Shown here: piece after piece, positions 9,516 through 18,425 of the stretch
Layout of the letters: every line of letters begins with the position of its first letter
How positions within the stretch are numbered: position 1 is the first letter of the stretch
From: Bradyrhizobium arachidis
Lineage (GTDB): Bacteria; Pseudomonadota; Alphaproteobacteria; Rhizobiales; Xanthobacteraceae
Direction of reading: 5' to 3'
DNA length: 64,000 nucleotides
NCBI RefSeq assembly: GCF_024758505.1
Contig: NZ_CP077970.1
Span: 1,736,001 to 1,800,000, forward strand
Position numbers and translations under genes: made by a program
The notes under the pieces: generated by a model
Databases searched by the model: none
What the model saw: only the letters and a program-made list of their open reading frames with translations
Told to the model about the DNA's origin: nothing

Positions 9516-10580
9516 ATGGCATTATCTGAAGAGCAGACCAAAGAAATTGAGGCCCTGTGCCGCACGATGTCAATCACGCGCATGATCGACTATGGCATGA
9601 CGCGCGAGAAGGCACTTCTCGCGCATCATCGGGTGCGAGAGGGGAGCCCGTTGGACCTCGTGCTCGAGGAGATGGCGCATGAAGACGAACTGCGTGCTGA
9701 CGCTGCCCATGATGCTGCGTCGGCCTGCGAAAGCTGGCACGCCGCTGCCGTGGGCCTGATCTTTGCCCAAATGGCCTTCAATGCGGATAGCGACCGAAAG
9801 CGGAAGCTCTACCGCCGTATGACCCGGTGCTTTGCGCGCTTTGCTGCACTGTCGAAATATCCGGCGACGAAGGTGGAGGTGCCATACCGGCAGGGAACGT
9901 TGTTCGGATGGCATTTTCAACCGGTGGAGGAGCGGACCCGTGCGAGCGTGATCGTGTTCGGAGGCATGAGCGGCTGGTCGACGGCCTATCGTTCGATGGC
10001 GGAAGCGCTCTGTTTGCGAGGAATCGACTGTTTCCTGGTAGATGGTCCAAGGCAGGGCGAAAGCAGGCTCGAGGGAGGCATTCACGCCGATGACGACGTC
10101 GCAGGCGGATTGAGCCGCTTCGTCGATCTTGCTTTAATGTGCTCGCCTAGTGAGAGGATCGGGCTATGGGGCAACAGCTATGGCGGGCTCCTCGCGGCGT
10201 TAACCGCCATCCGCGACAGCCGTGTTCACGCCTGCTGTATCAATGGGGCGCCGCCGCGCACGGAGGTGCCGCCGTTCCGCACGGCGCAAGAGCAGCTCGC
10301 GGCGATGTTCGGCTGCAGCGATCCCGATTTGCTGACCGAGCGCGTTTCCGCGCTTGTCTTCGACGGCCGCCGCGTCCCTATCGCCTGCGCGACACTGGTG
10401 CTGGAGGGCGGCGCCGATGCCCTGGTCAAATCTGGATCTCAGAGTGCGTTTCTCGAAGGCAACACCGCCCCACAATCGCGCCTCAAGTCCTGGCCTGACG
10501 GCGAGCACACGATCTATAACCATGGGGACGCGCGAAACGCGCTGGTTGCGGACTGGTTCAGCGCGGTGCTCAGAACGTAG
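9516..10580 (+). CDS. Alpha/beta hydrolase, FrsA / dihydroxypseudooxynicotine-hydrolase-like
   Basis: A 354-residue serine hydrolase with an N-terminal helical cap region (about 1-120) and an alpha/beta-hydrolase core. The nucleophile elbow is GLWGNSYGG, the acid is in LEGGADALV, and the histidine is in GEHTIYNH, so the catalytic triad is complete. The architecture resembles C-C-bond hydrolases such as 2,6-dihydroxypseudooxynicotine hydrolase and FrsA-like esterases. The ATG at 9516 was preferred to an earlier in-frame ATG at 9486 because it follows the hydroxylase stop by two bases. Ring hydroxylation followed by C-C hydrolysis would be a logical catabolic pair. The substrate is unknown. Confidence 0.82.
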   Translation: MALSEEQTKEIEALCRTMSITRMIDYGMTREKALLAHHRVREGSPLDLVLEEMAHEDELRADAAHDAASACESWHAAAVGLIFAQMAFNADSDRKRKLYRRMTRCFARFAALSKYPATKVEVPYRQGTLFGWHFQPVEERTRASVIVFGGMSGWSTAYRSMAEALCLRGIDCFLVDGPRQGESRLEGGIHADDDVAGGLSRFVDLALMCSPSERIGLWGNSYGGLLAALTAIRDSRVHACCINGAPPRTEVPPFRTAQEQLAAMFGCSDPDLLTERVSALVFDGRRVPIACATLVLEGGADALVKSGSQSAFLEGNTAPQSRLKSWPDGEHTIYNHGDARNALVADWFSAVLRT

Positions 10581-10950
10581 CCTGAGGCCGCTGGATTGGG
10601 ATGCGCGTCAGGCCAAGCCAGTTCGAGCGTTAGGTCCACGAACGACTCCGCCAACGATGTGACGAAAGTTCTGGTCCGGTCGGCGGTCCCGACGCCGGCT
10701 ATTTTGCCGGCTCTGGGGGCAAGCGGTACATGTTTGTTCTTTCGCTTGAACACGTACGTTGTCCGTATCTAACCTCAACTGTCCTAAGTTAAATTTCGAG
10801 GTGCTCTAATTTTCGCGGGCCAGTGAACGGGTAGTGAATGCGATAAACACAACCGCACAACCGAATAATTCGCTTTTAGGTTGATGATGGGAACGAAGTT
10901 GGTCCGTTCCTCGCTATCATCCGTGCTGTACTTCTCTCATGGGGCATAGC
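10581..10950. other. Intergenic stretch, no gene seen
   Basis: No supported ORF. A hairpin (GCCGGC, loop TATTTT, GCCGGC) at 10694-10711 could act as a weak terminator for the hydrolase. Confidence 0.5.
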
Positions 10951-11130
10951 CATGAAAGATATGCTGGCCCACTTGGAAACGCTTCGCACGCAAATTGCCG
11001 ATTGCGAACGGCTCCAGCAGGGGGCAAAGAGCCAGTTAAGCGCGACATCTTTGTAAGGCTGGTAGCTCAGTACACGGTTCTCGCTGGCGAACTGGAACGC
11101 GCAATTGAAGAAGCTCTGGCCGAAAAGTAA
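10951..11130 (+). pseudogene. Small conserved alphaproteobacterial protein, frameshifted
   Basis: The ATG at 10951 starts MKDMLAHLETLRTQIADCE, but this frame stops at about 11056. The neighbouring frame then gives KRDIFVRLVAQYTVLAGELE and ends EEALAEK at 11130. Joined, they make a helical protein of about 60 residues like the many small unknown proteins in rhizobia that contain an LxxLRxxxAxC...RELFxRLAxHxxxLAxEVERAI pattern. One base lost or gained near 11025-11050 explains the break. No function is known. Confidence 0.6.
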
Positions 11131-11154
11131 GGCTGCCACAGTCGGTGGCCTGTC

Positions 11155-11380
11155 CTATTCAATCTTCATTTCAACCGGCTGATCGTCCTCGTCGTAGATT
11201 TGGGTCACGTTCATGGCGAACGTTTTGAACCGTCGAACACGGTGAGCCGCAGGCCATGCCTTTTCTGGCTCCGGTATCTTCTTCAAGAGTGCGAGCAATA
11301 GCGCATCAAGATGCAAGCTGTCGTCACCGCCTCCTCCACCGCCGTTATCCGAGCCGTGAACGAGGTATCGTTCTCAGTTC
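11155..11380 (-). CDS. C-terminal fragment of an unrecognised protein
   Basis: A minus-strand frame of about 70 codons without a clear start codon: a poly-Gly stretch followed by LHLDALLLALLKKIPEPE and a tail MNVTQIYDEDDQPVEMKIE. The composition looks like real protein rather than chance, with a helix, an aromatic-basic patch and an acidic end, and it resembles the tails of hypothetical proteins found near HTH genes in rhizobia. It is probably a truncated remnant, and the family is not identified. Confidence 0.35.
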
Positions 11381-11934
11381 GGCGCGGCGCGGCCAGGTGA
11401 CCGCCGGGCGGATCATTTTGAGGGCCGCGACATCGTACACACGTCGCCCGCTACATTGGTCCGATCGTTCCTGTGCCTGAAGGCCGGCATTGTTTCCTCT
11501 CGCTGACGGTGGAAGAGAACCTTAGTGCCATTAGCCGAGACGCTAGGTCTTTGGACGACATTTATGAGCTTTGAAGGATCGTCGCTGTCGATCTCTGGGC
11601 TGACTTCGGGCGGCGAGCACAGATGACTGCGATCGGCCGCGCACCGATGTCGCGGCCTCGGCTGTTGGCAATTGACGAACCGTCGATGGGGGCTCGCCCC
11701 GCCTATCGTTGAGAGTTTTCCGAGCGTCAAGCAGCGCAGCAAAGAGCGGGGCCTCTCAATCCTGGTAGTGAACAGAATTCGACGGTCGCGCTACGCTTTT
11801 CGGCCCATGCAGTCGTCCTCGAGAACGGCCATGGCGTCCTGTCCGGCGCACCAGCGCCTTGCGCAACCGCGACGATTTCAAGGCGCTCTACCTCGGCGGC
11901 TCAGCGCAAACTGACTTCAGAAAGAAAGTGCTGA
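11381..11934 (+). pseudogene. LivF-type branched-chain amino acid ABC transporter ATPase, decayed
   Basis: Pieces of a LivF ATPase appear in order in shifting plus-strand frames: GRIILRGRDI, EGRH followed by LTVEENL, LDDIYEL, then IGRAPMSRPRLLAIDEPSMG (the Walker B region), and finally VLENGHGVLSGAPA with YLGG near the end. The Walker A region is missing and at least three frameshifts or stops intervene. It lies directly upstream of the acyl-CoA dehydrogenase and shows that this block was once part of an uptake and degradation locus. Confidence 0.75.
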
Positions 11935-11977
11935 CGCACGCTGTTGCTCGAATTCGCGGGAAAAGGATAAACTGACC

Positions 11978-13168
11978 ATGGCTACAGCCGGGCTGGCACA
12001 CAACTTCGACCTCTATTCTCGGCTCGATGCTGCCATCGATGCGACCGTAAGGGGCAACGCCGACCGCAATGATCTCGAAAGCCGCTTTCCCAAAGAAAAT
12101 TTGAATGCGTTGGCGGAGGCGGGCTGGACCGGCGTCTTGAGCGCAACCCGCTTTGGCGGTCTTGGCCTCGGCCATGTCGATTTCGCCGAAGCTGCTTATC
12201 GCATTGGTCAGATCGATGCATCGACCGGCCTTGTCTACGTCATGCACGTCGGCGCGGCTCAGACCATCAACCTGTATGGGAACGATGACCAGAAGGAGCG
12301 TTGGCTCAAGGCGAAGAACGGCACCCTTCTTGGCACATATTCGACCAGCGAACGCGCGACCGGTGGACACTGGTGGTACAATCTGTCCGAAGCGTCACGC
12401 GACGGCGACGACTATCTGCTTGATGCCAAGAAATCATTCACAACGAGCTCAGGTCAGGCCGATTTCTATGTGGTCCAAACACGCACGCCCGGCGCCAAGG
12501 ACCAGGCCGACATTGTTTTCTTCATTGTGCACGGAAAGTCTCCCGGGATCGAATCGAAGCCTTGGAACGCCCTCGGCGTGCGCGCCAATCACTCAGGGCC
12601 CATCCGCTACAACAACGTGCGGGTACCGCAGCGGGACCGGCTCGGCGCAGAAGGGCAAGGAAAGGAAATCATCTACAATGGTGTCTCGCCCGTCTATCTG
12701 ATCGGGCTCGGCGCCGTCTGGGAAGGCCTGGCCCGCGGCGCGCTCAATGCCGCTGTCAAGCACACTGAAAGTTTCGTGCATAAGGATCGGAACAAGAGAC
12801 TTGCAGATTATCAGGCGATCCGGCAGGAGCTCGGCGCGGCCAAGGTGCTCGTCGAATCGTTGCGGCCGTGGCGGCTCGAATTGGCAACAAGGCTGGACGA
12901 ACTCTGTCGCGCCGGCAAGCCGCAAAGCCAAGTCCTGGTCCCACTCACCGAATTCAAGGTGCATGCCGCCGAGGTCGCGAACAAGGTTGCAGCCGCTGCA
13001 CTAACAGTGACCGGAGGTTACGGCTATCACCGAGGGCCGATCGAGCGTTCCTTCCGCGATGCGCGCGCGGCCATTGCAATGGGCCCATCGAACATCATCG
13101 CTCGAGACTGGATCGGAAAATCTTTGGTCGGACTGCCGCTTGAGCTCTTCTACGAAGGGGGAGAATAG
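11978..13168 (+). CDS. Acyl-CoA dehydrogenase family flavoprotein
   Basis: A 396-residue acyl-CoA dehydrogenase-fold protein that would oxidise, or with reduced flavin hydroxylate, a small acyl or organosulfur substrate. The N-terminal helical domain (about 1-120) has GWTGVLSATRFGGLGLG. The middle beta domain has YSTSERATGG and KKSFTTSSGQADFYVVQTR, and the C-terminal helical domain ends with TGGYGYHRGPIERSFRDARA, the usual FAD-contact region. The length is normal. The ATG has AAAAGGAT about 10 bases upstream. It is close to the SfnB/DszC-like subgroup in overall pattern. No catalytic Glu could be assigned with confidence. It is flanked by pseudogenes on both sides, so its pathway context is lost. 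Confidence 0.85.
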   Translation: MATAGLAHNFDLYSRLDAAIDATVRGNADRNDLESRFPKENLNALAEAGWTGVLSATRFGGLGLGHVDFAEAAYRIGQIDASTGLVYVMHVGAAQTINLYGNDDQKERWLKAKNGTLLGTYSTSERATGGHWWYNLSEASRDGDDYLLDAKKSFTTSSGQADFYVVQTRTPGAKDQADIVFFIVHGKSPGIESKPWNALGVRANHSGPIRYNNVRVPQRDRLGAEGQGKEIIYNGVSPVYLIGLGAVWEGLARGALNAAVKHTESFVHKDRNKRLADYQAIRQELGAAKVLVESLRPWRLELATRLDELCRAGKPQSQVLVPLTEFKVHAAEVANKVAAAALTVTGGYGYHRGPIERSFRDARAAIAMGPSNIIARDWIGKSLVGLPLELFYEGGE

Positions 13169-13269
13169 GTCGTCGAATGCCCGTTGCGAAACGCGTCCAT
13201 GCCGCGGAAGATGCGGCGATCAGGTTCAAGGTGGCGAACGGCACGTCAGAGCATCGGCCAGCCGGATCG

Positions 13270-13605
13270 CCATCCTTCGGATTTGCCAAGCGCTTCATTA
13301 CGTTGATTGCGTCCTCATCATCGATCATCATGAAAGCATCCGCAGCGCGCGAAAGGATGTGCCACGCAATGAGCGAAGGTTCATAGCGTTCGAGCGTTGC
13401 CAACGCGGTGGATTGCCGGGGATCCACTTTGACAGCACGCCCAGCCCGCGCGCTTTCCAGCAGACAAGCCGCCCCGTGAGGGATCGACAACGGTAAAATA
13501 GACGATCATTGCAAACAGGACCGAGAGATGTCCGGAAATCGCGCCGGCGAGCCCACCCACGCCGGCCTGGACGAACACATGAGTTGGGGGCACTGGGGGC
13601 CGTGG
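13270..13605 (-). pseudogene. Diaminopropionate ammonia-lyase fragment (PLP enzyme)
   Basis: The minus strand encodes PPTHVFVQAGVGGLAGAISG in one frame and, after a shift near 13480, LLESARAGRAVKVDP and YEPSLIAWHILSRAADAFM with DDEDAINVMKRLANP. This order matches the middle of 2,3-diaminopropionate ammonia-lyases, which are PLP-dependent fold-type-II enzymes. The N-terminal lysine domain and the C-terminus are missing. The front is cut by the neighbouring RES toxin gene and the back ends near 13270. It is a dead fragment. Confidence 0.75.
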
Positions 13606-13606
13606 A

Positions 13607-14344
13607 CTACTTGCCGTCGACAAGCTTGACGCCGATCCTGTCCGCGAGAACGACGAGGTCTGCGTACAGGGCGTCGATAGTCAGCAGGTCTAGCGGAGCG
13701 CCCCCGGGCGATAGATCCGCTGCGGCGACGCGATCGCCGAAGATCATGATCGCCAGTGCACGATCGTCTTGGCGGGACACCCAGCAAAGTCCCTCGGCAC
13801 GGGGGCAAGCAGCGTGAATAGCTTCGGCCCAAGTCCGGGTGTTCGGATACTCGTTCTTTTCGGTATCGATAAGCTGACTGCGTGGAATCCCGAGCCTTTT
13901 GAGTGACGTCACGCTGAGATCGACGAGTTTGAGGTCTCGTTTCGGCGTCACTTGCGAATAAACGTGGTCGGCCAGCTTTTGCTTATCGAAGGTCTTTAAT
14001 CCAACAACAAAAGGCACGTCATGAAAGACGGTTTCCATGGCTGCGCAATCGAACGCCGCGCCGCCATAAAGGGTAGGGATGTTCGCGCCGTTCGAAGCTT
14101 TGATTGGACTGAACCGGGCATTGCCATACGGGCCTGGATTGAATTGGCTGCTGCCATAGGCATTTGGGTGGATCCGATGAATGACCTGGCCTTTCGGCCA
14201 GGTCATCATGTTCACCAGATTGGCAAGGCCGGCGGGCGGAGTCGCTACAACCGAGGGCGGGGATGGGAAAGGCGGGGCCGGCGGCGACTTGGCTGCCTTC
14301 GTCCGGGCAGCCGGGCGATGCACACCGGACTTCTTCTTAGCCAT
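13607..14344 (-). CDS. RES-domain toxin (NAD+-degrading family)
   Basis: A 245-residue protein with a RES domain after a Lys/Pro-rich N-terminal tail (1-45). RES toxins are NAD+ phosphorylases/hydrolases that deplete NAD+. The family residues are visible as Arg in VIHRIHP, the FNPGPYGNARFSP strand, Glu in CAAMETVFHDVP, and Ser in GLCWVSRQDDRA. Its start overlaps the end of the upstream gene by eight bases, which fits an antitoxin-toxin operon. The ORF is intact. Its 3' end abuts the dpaL fragment. Confidence 0.87.
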   Translation of the reverse strand: MAKKKSGVHRPAARTKAAKSPPAPPFPSPPSVVATPPAGLANLVNMMTWPKGQVIHRIHPNAYGSSQFNPGPYGNARFSPIKASNGANIPTLYGGAAFDCAAMETVFHDVPFVVGLKTFDKQKLADHVYSQVTPKRDLKLVDLSVTSLKRLGIPRSQLIDTEKNEYPNTRTWAEAIHAACPRAEGLCWVSRQDDRALAIMIFGDRVAAADLSPGGAPLDLLTIDALYADLVVLADRIGVKLVDGK

Positions 14345-15047
14345 GGAGCACGCCGGCTACCTCGTCCTCGGCCGCTGCGACAACGCGATCGGGCTTACTA
14401 ATCAGCAAGTCCTGCGGCCGCTTGCCACCAAGGAAGCTGTTGACCGACGCAAACCAATAGGCAAGTCCCCAATCATCCTTTTTTCCGCGGAAGACCTCCA
14501 GCACTCGTGCCAGGTCTTTCGCCGGCCGATAATCCGTCGATGGACCGAAAGCATAGCCTGGAAAATAGTCTACTCCGTGATGGCGCACGGCGAAGATCTG
14601 CCCATCCTTTTTCCATTTGTTCGGTTGAGCGCTGGGATTGCTCGCACTAAACCCCGCCATCTCCGCGACCTCTGCTGCCGTCATCCATTCGCCGGTCTCC
14701 AGCACGCCTTTGCGGGCTTCGGCTGTCATCCGGGCCTCAATCAGCCTGTGTTGGGGCATCGGAACGTCGGGCACGATAGCCTCGATGATCGACTGGTATT
14801 TCGCCTCGTGACGGCGCTCAATGATGCTAGGGATCAGCGCGGCTAGGCCGGCAACCGCATCTAGGAGCACGTGAGCAAGCGCCTTGTTGCTATGCTGCAA
14901 TGTCAAAGCAACAACTTGATCCACCGGCAAATGGGCAAGTTTTTTTCGGACTTCGGCGGGGGTCCCGGTAACGGTTCCGACACCCGAGCGCTCAAGGGCT
15001 TTTTCTGCGGTTGTCATGGCTTCAATTCCGATGATATCGGTTATCAA
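14337..15047 (-). CDS. Putative Xre/ParS-like antitoxin for the RES toxin
   Basis: A 236-residue protein, longer than the usual 130-160 for RES-associated antitoxins. The C-terminal part (FRGKKDDWGLAYWFASVNSF, then LGGKRPQDLL) resembles the DUF2384/ParS toxin-binding domain, where the last residues enter the toxin active site. The middle (TGEWMTAAEVAEMAGFS) has an HTH-like helix pair that may bind DNA. Position upstream of, and overlap with, the RES gene support the assignment. A second in-frame ATG at 15017 is an alternative start. Confidence 0.75.
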   Translation of the reverse strand: MITDIIGIEAMTTAEKALERSGVGTVTGTPAEVRKKLAHLPVDQVVALTLQHSNKALAHVLLDAVAGLAALIPSIIERRHEAKYQSIIEAIVPDVPMPQHRLIEARMTAEARKGVLETGEWMTAAEVAEMAGFSASNPSAQPNKWKKDGQIFAVRHHGVDYFPGYAFGPSTDYRPAKDLARVLEVFRGKKDDWGLAYWFASVNSFLGGKRPQDLLISKPDRVVAAAEDEVAGVLHG

Positions 15048-15179
15048 TATAGCGCGATAACTAAAATCATCAAGCCCCTTTCAAGTCTTGTCTGCCAGGA
15101 CCTCCGAGCCGGTTCCAACCTCGTTTTTGGGGGGCGATGAGCTCACACGCACGGTAAGCCTTGAAGGAACTGGTTGCGT

Positions 15180-15293
15180 ATTCCAGGGATGGCGATCAGC
15201 GATTCCAGGCCATCGTGATCACTCATTCCAGAGCATCGTGATCACCAATTCCACGGGATCGTGATCGCTACTTCCAGCGGATCGTGATCGGGG
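15180..15293. repeat. Five tandem 23-bp repeats
   Basis: Five consecutive units of 22-23 bp, each with TTCCAG or TTCCAC near the start and ATCGTGATC (the first unit has TGGCGATC) near the end, at 15180, 15202, 15225, 15248 and 15271. Such repeat clusters are found at the ends of IS21-family elements, so this may be an orphan IS end. There are no unique spacers, so it is not a CRISPR array. Confidence 0.85.
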
Positions 15294-15811
15294 ACAGCGA
15301 GCCGGACGGGCGGTGGCCCCGCGGGTTCATGGCGACCATTTGCCATCGGATCGGCGGGCGCGAAACTGATGCGGGCCATCGCCGACGTCGCGACCGCCGC
15401 CGGCAGGTATGTCGGCAAGTCCGTCGGGAGGGATGGCGGTCGTAGTTGCCGGAGGACCGATCGAGACTTTGGTCAGGTGGCGTTCAAGGTCGCTTCGGCT
15501 GCTTTGATCTTGCCGAGGATGTCCTCGACCTATCAAACATTGATGCATGCAGCATCGGCGAGTAACTGGCGTCTGGAAACCTGGGCAGCCGATCTATTAT
15601 TACATGTAAGGTCGGTGAGCAATTCGATGCGTCTGGCGAGAATCGGGTTCGCTATTTTCTGGAAAGGCGATCGGGCCCCATCGGCGCGGCTCTCGCCGTA
15701 TCGATTATCCTCCCCGGCAAATGACCTTGGGAGTTGGAGACGGCATTCTCTGCGGGACTACTGGGGCTTTGAAGCACGAATCTGCCCGTATTACGAAGGT
15801 CCACAAGAGTT
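15294..15811. other. No gene supported
   Basis: Open frames here are short and their composition is not protein-like. The stretch probably consists of mobile-element debris next to the 23-bp repeats. Confidence 0.4.
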
Positions 15812-16209
15812 TTAGAGGCAGGATTGCGCATCCGTCGCAGAAAAATCGTCGCCTTTGAATAGAAGCGGTGCCTTCATGCTCTTAGCCTGGGCATAGGAGG
15901 CGCAATCGGCAAGGTTCAGTCGAGCCTTCGAATGCAATCCTTTTCCAAAGCGGTCGAAGGCCTCAAGCGCGCTGCGCGCCTGCGCTTCGTCGAAGGGGAC
16001 GATTTCAAAATCATTGTCCTGTTGGGAAAGCGCCACATGCGTGTTACGGCGGCAGGGCCACGGCGAACGCGCAAGACCATCCCCGTCTCATGGACAGTCA
16101 GGGCCGATATGAGCAGGCGATCCGCCTTCTCGATCTCGGCCGCGTACCGCGCCGCGTCGTCTTCTTTTTCCAGAATGGCAATGAGTGCCGAGCTGTCGAC
16201 TACGATCAT
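15812..16209 (-). pseudogene. vapC: VapC-type PIN-domain RNase toxin, frameshifted
   Basis: The first part, MIVVDSSALIAILEKEDDA, carries the first PIN-domain Asp, followed by SALTVHETGMVLRVRRG with the conserved Glu. After a frameshift near 16030 the other frame continues with DFEIVPFDEAQARSALEAFD and LNLADCASYAQAKSMKAPLL, which contains the remaining acidic residues, and ends LFKGDDFSATDAQSCL. All catalytic acids are still recognisable across the two frames. The protein as encoded would be truncated. It lies directly downstream of the vapB remnant, with a four-base overlap. Confidence 0.85.
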
Positions 16210-16452
16210 AGAGCGTTGATGACTGCCATGATTTCGCTCGGGCTATGCCGATCAAGCAGCGGAAGTGCGGCGATTTCGTCGCCGACCTTGAGCATCTGTG
16301 CGGCCGTCAGGCGGCGGCGCGGATCTGCCGCTCCGGCATGACGTGCGCTTTCTTCAATGGCCTGCGCCACGGCATCTTCTACCGATACGCCGCGCGCGGC
16401 GGCGATCTTGCCTGCGTGCAAGGGCTTCAATATCGTCAGAAAGCTCGATCAT
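16206..16452 (-). pseudogene. vapB: VapB-type antitoxin, frameshifted near the start
   Basis: The ATG at 16452 (minus strand, with AGGAG just upstream) starts MIELSDDIEALARR, the expected VapB N-terminus. About 40 bases later the frame shifts, and the rest is read in another frame as KIAAARGVSVEDAVAQAIEE, ending LDRHSPSEIMAVINAL. Joined, this is a normal antitoxin of about 80 residues of the Rv0623/VapB type. Both halves of this module are broken, so it is no longer functional unless sequencing errors explain both shifts. Confidence 0.8.
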
Positions 16453-16619
16453 GCCTTTTCTCTCCTGGCTGCCAATATATGCCAAAAGGCATGTATTTTC
16501 CATGTGTGCCGCATCGCTGGTTTCCTTGGAAAATCAACGACCTAGCTTCAGATTCAGCCGTTCTTAAGGTACCATCTTGGCATATTTCCCAGCGTTTGGC
16601 GGGGGCCAAAACATCTTGC

Positions 16620-17913
16620 TTAACGTCTTCCCCTCCCTGAAGGGAGGGGATTTTTCCGAGGAGCCTTAGGCGGCTCTACGAGATTTGCGGCGGAAGGAGA
16701 CCTCCACCGCGGGCCGCGTTCCGGCCCTGAGAATGTTCGGGCTGCGTTTACGTCGGCATGCGCCTCGTGTCCGCAATCGTCGCAGGCGAAACGTGCTTGG
16801 CTTTCGCGATGGCGTGCGTCGATAGAACCGCATTCGTTACAGGTCCGCGACGTGTTGCGCGGATCGACTTTAACCAGGCGACCGCCGGCCGCCTCCAACT
16901 TGTAGGCGAGAAAGGTTTCGAATTGATGCCAGCCGTGTTCAAGAATGGACCTGTTAAGGCCGGCTTTTCTGGCGCACGTTGCGACCGGGCTCCTCACCAG
17001 TGCCTTTCGCGCTGGCCGTCATGCTCGACGTCTTCAGGTCCTCAATGGCGACGAGGCCGAACCGGGCGACAAGGCCCGTAGTGGCCTTGTGGTTCCAGTC
17101 CTTCCGGATGCGCGCGGCCTTGGCTTTGATCGCAGCAGCGCGCAGTCGCGCCTTGGCGTAGCGTTTCGACCCGCGCTTGCGCCGCGCGAGAACCTTCTGC
17201 GTCTTGCGCGCCCTCCTGCGTCTTGCGCGCCCTCCTGCGTCTTGCGCGCCCTCCTGCGTCTTGCGCGCCCTCCTGTCGAGAAGTCGCAACCGCTCAACCG
17301 GGACCGACGCCAACTCGCCGTTCGAAAGCGCAATGCTGTTCGCTACGCCACGATCAATGCCAACCGCCGGGCGGATGTTGGTCGGCGCTTCGTGCTCGAT
17401 CTCGCAGGCGAACGACACGCACCATCCGATCGGCGTCAAGCTGACCGTTACGTTGTTGATCGTGCCGCGCAACGGGAGGGTATCGCGCAACCGAACCCAA
17501 CCGATTTTGGGCAACCGAACCTGAGATCAGTTGCGATTGAGCCGCCGTATCTCCACCTCACGGCCCTGAAACCGGAACGTCTCGTGGAGGCTTTTACGCC
17601 GCGGTGTCGGATACTTCGCGCGGCCGGCGAAGAAATTCTGATACGCCTTGTCGAGATCGCGCAATGCTTGCTGCTGGCAGGTCTGCGATACGGCCGCAAT
17701 CCAGTCAAAGGAGGCACGAAGCGTAGTCAGCTCCCGGCATTGGCTGGCGTAGCTAATTCGGCCTCCGGTCCGGGCCGCGTATTGCCGCCAGAAGTTTTCC
17801 CGCTGGTAAAGCGCGGCGTTGTAGACCGCACGGCACGCGCCTGCGAACTGCCGAAACAGCACTTCCTGTTCGGCAGTCGGATCGAGCTTGTATTTGAAGC
17901 CGCGGCGGATCAT
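16620..17913 (-). pseudogene. tnpB: TnpB/OrfB RNA-guided endonuclease of IS605 family, broken
   Basis: The N-terminus MIRRGFKYKLDPTAEQEVLF starts at 17913. An in-frame TGA at 17527, probably from a Trp TGG, splits off the first domain. The next part carries RuvC-I (AVGIDRGVANSIA, with its Asp) and RuvC-II (FGLVAIEDLKTSSM, with its Glu). A frameshift near 16965 precedes the last part, which has the zinc ribbon CNECGSI and CDDCGHEAHADVNAA with the RuvC-III Asp. All catalytic and zinc residues survive, but two lesions break the protein. A fourfold 19-bp repeat inserts 19 extra residues between RuvC-I and RuvC-II. Confidence 0.9.
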
Positions 17914-18425
17914 CTTGACGATATGGCTTTGGTCTAAGGTCTTACAAGTTGGCAAAAGTCCAAGTTCGCTCGGGAAGGCACGTCGTTTACGCTCTCCACG
18001 CCCCATTTGGTCTTCGTCACCAAGTGCCGCCGGGGCGTGCTGTCCGAACGCGCCATTGGGGACCTGCGGTCGATCTTCGCCAAAGTCTGCAAGGATTTTG
18101 AGGCGGAATTGATCGAGTGCGATGGCGAGGACGACCACGTGCACCTCTTGGTTAACTACCCGCCGAAGGTCGCGCTCTCTAAATTGGTCAACAGCCTGAA
18201 GGGCGTTTCGAGCCGGTTGCTGCGCGAATGGCGGCCTGAAGTGCACATGCGCGGCCGCGACGCCGCGTTGTGGTCGCCGTCCTACTTCGTCGGCTCGTGC
18301 GGAGGTGCCCCGCTATCAATCATCGCCGAATACGTTCAGTCCCAAAGGCAACCGCGGCGCCCGGGGAGGCCTTCAACCTCCGGCGCTGCCGCAGCCGCTA
18401 TCCCTCCCCGGCCTGCAGGCCGGGG
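16630..18425. mobile_element. Decayed IS200/IS605-family element
   Basis: The element has divergent tnpA (plus) and tnpB (minus) genes and perfect hairpins at both ends: 9-bp arms at 16630-16649 (CCCCTCCCT and AGGGAGGGG) and a 20-bp palindrome at 18406-18425. Subterminal hairpins recognised by a single-strand HUH transposase are characteristic of this family. The exact cleavage sites were not identified. Confidence 0.8.
17200..17275. repeat. Four perfect 19-bp tandem repeats inside tnpB
   Basis: The unit CGTCTTGCGCGCCCTCCTG occurs four times without mismatch. Three extra units equal 57 bp, so the expansion keeps the reading frame although one unit alone would shift it. Confidence 0.97.

Noticed and set aside
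15180..15293. CRISPR array
   Set aside because: Units are contiguous with no unique spacers, and no cas genes are present.
17200..17275. CRISPR or regulatory repeats
   Set aside because: Perfect tandem copies without spacers inside the tnpB coding sequence.
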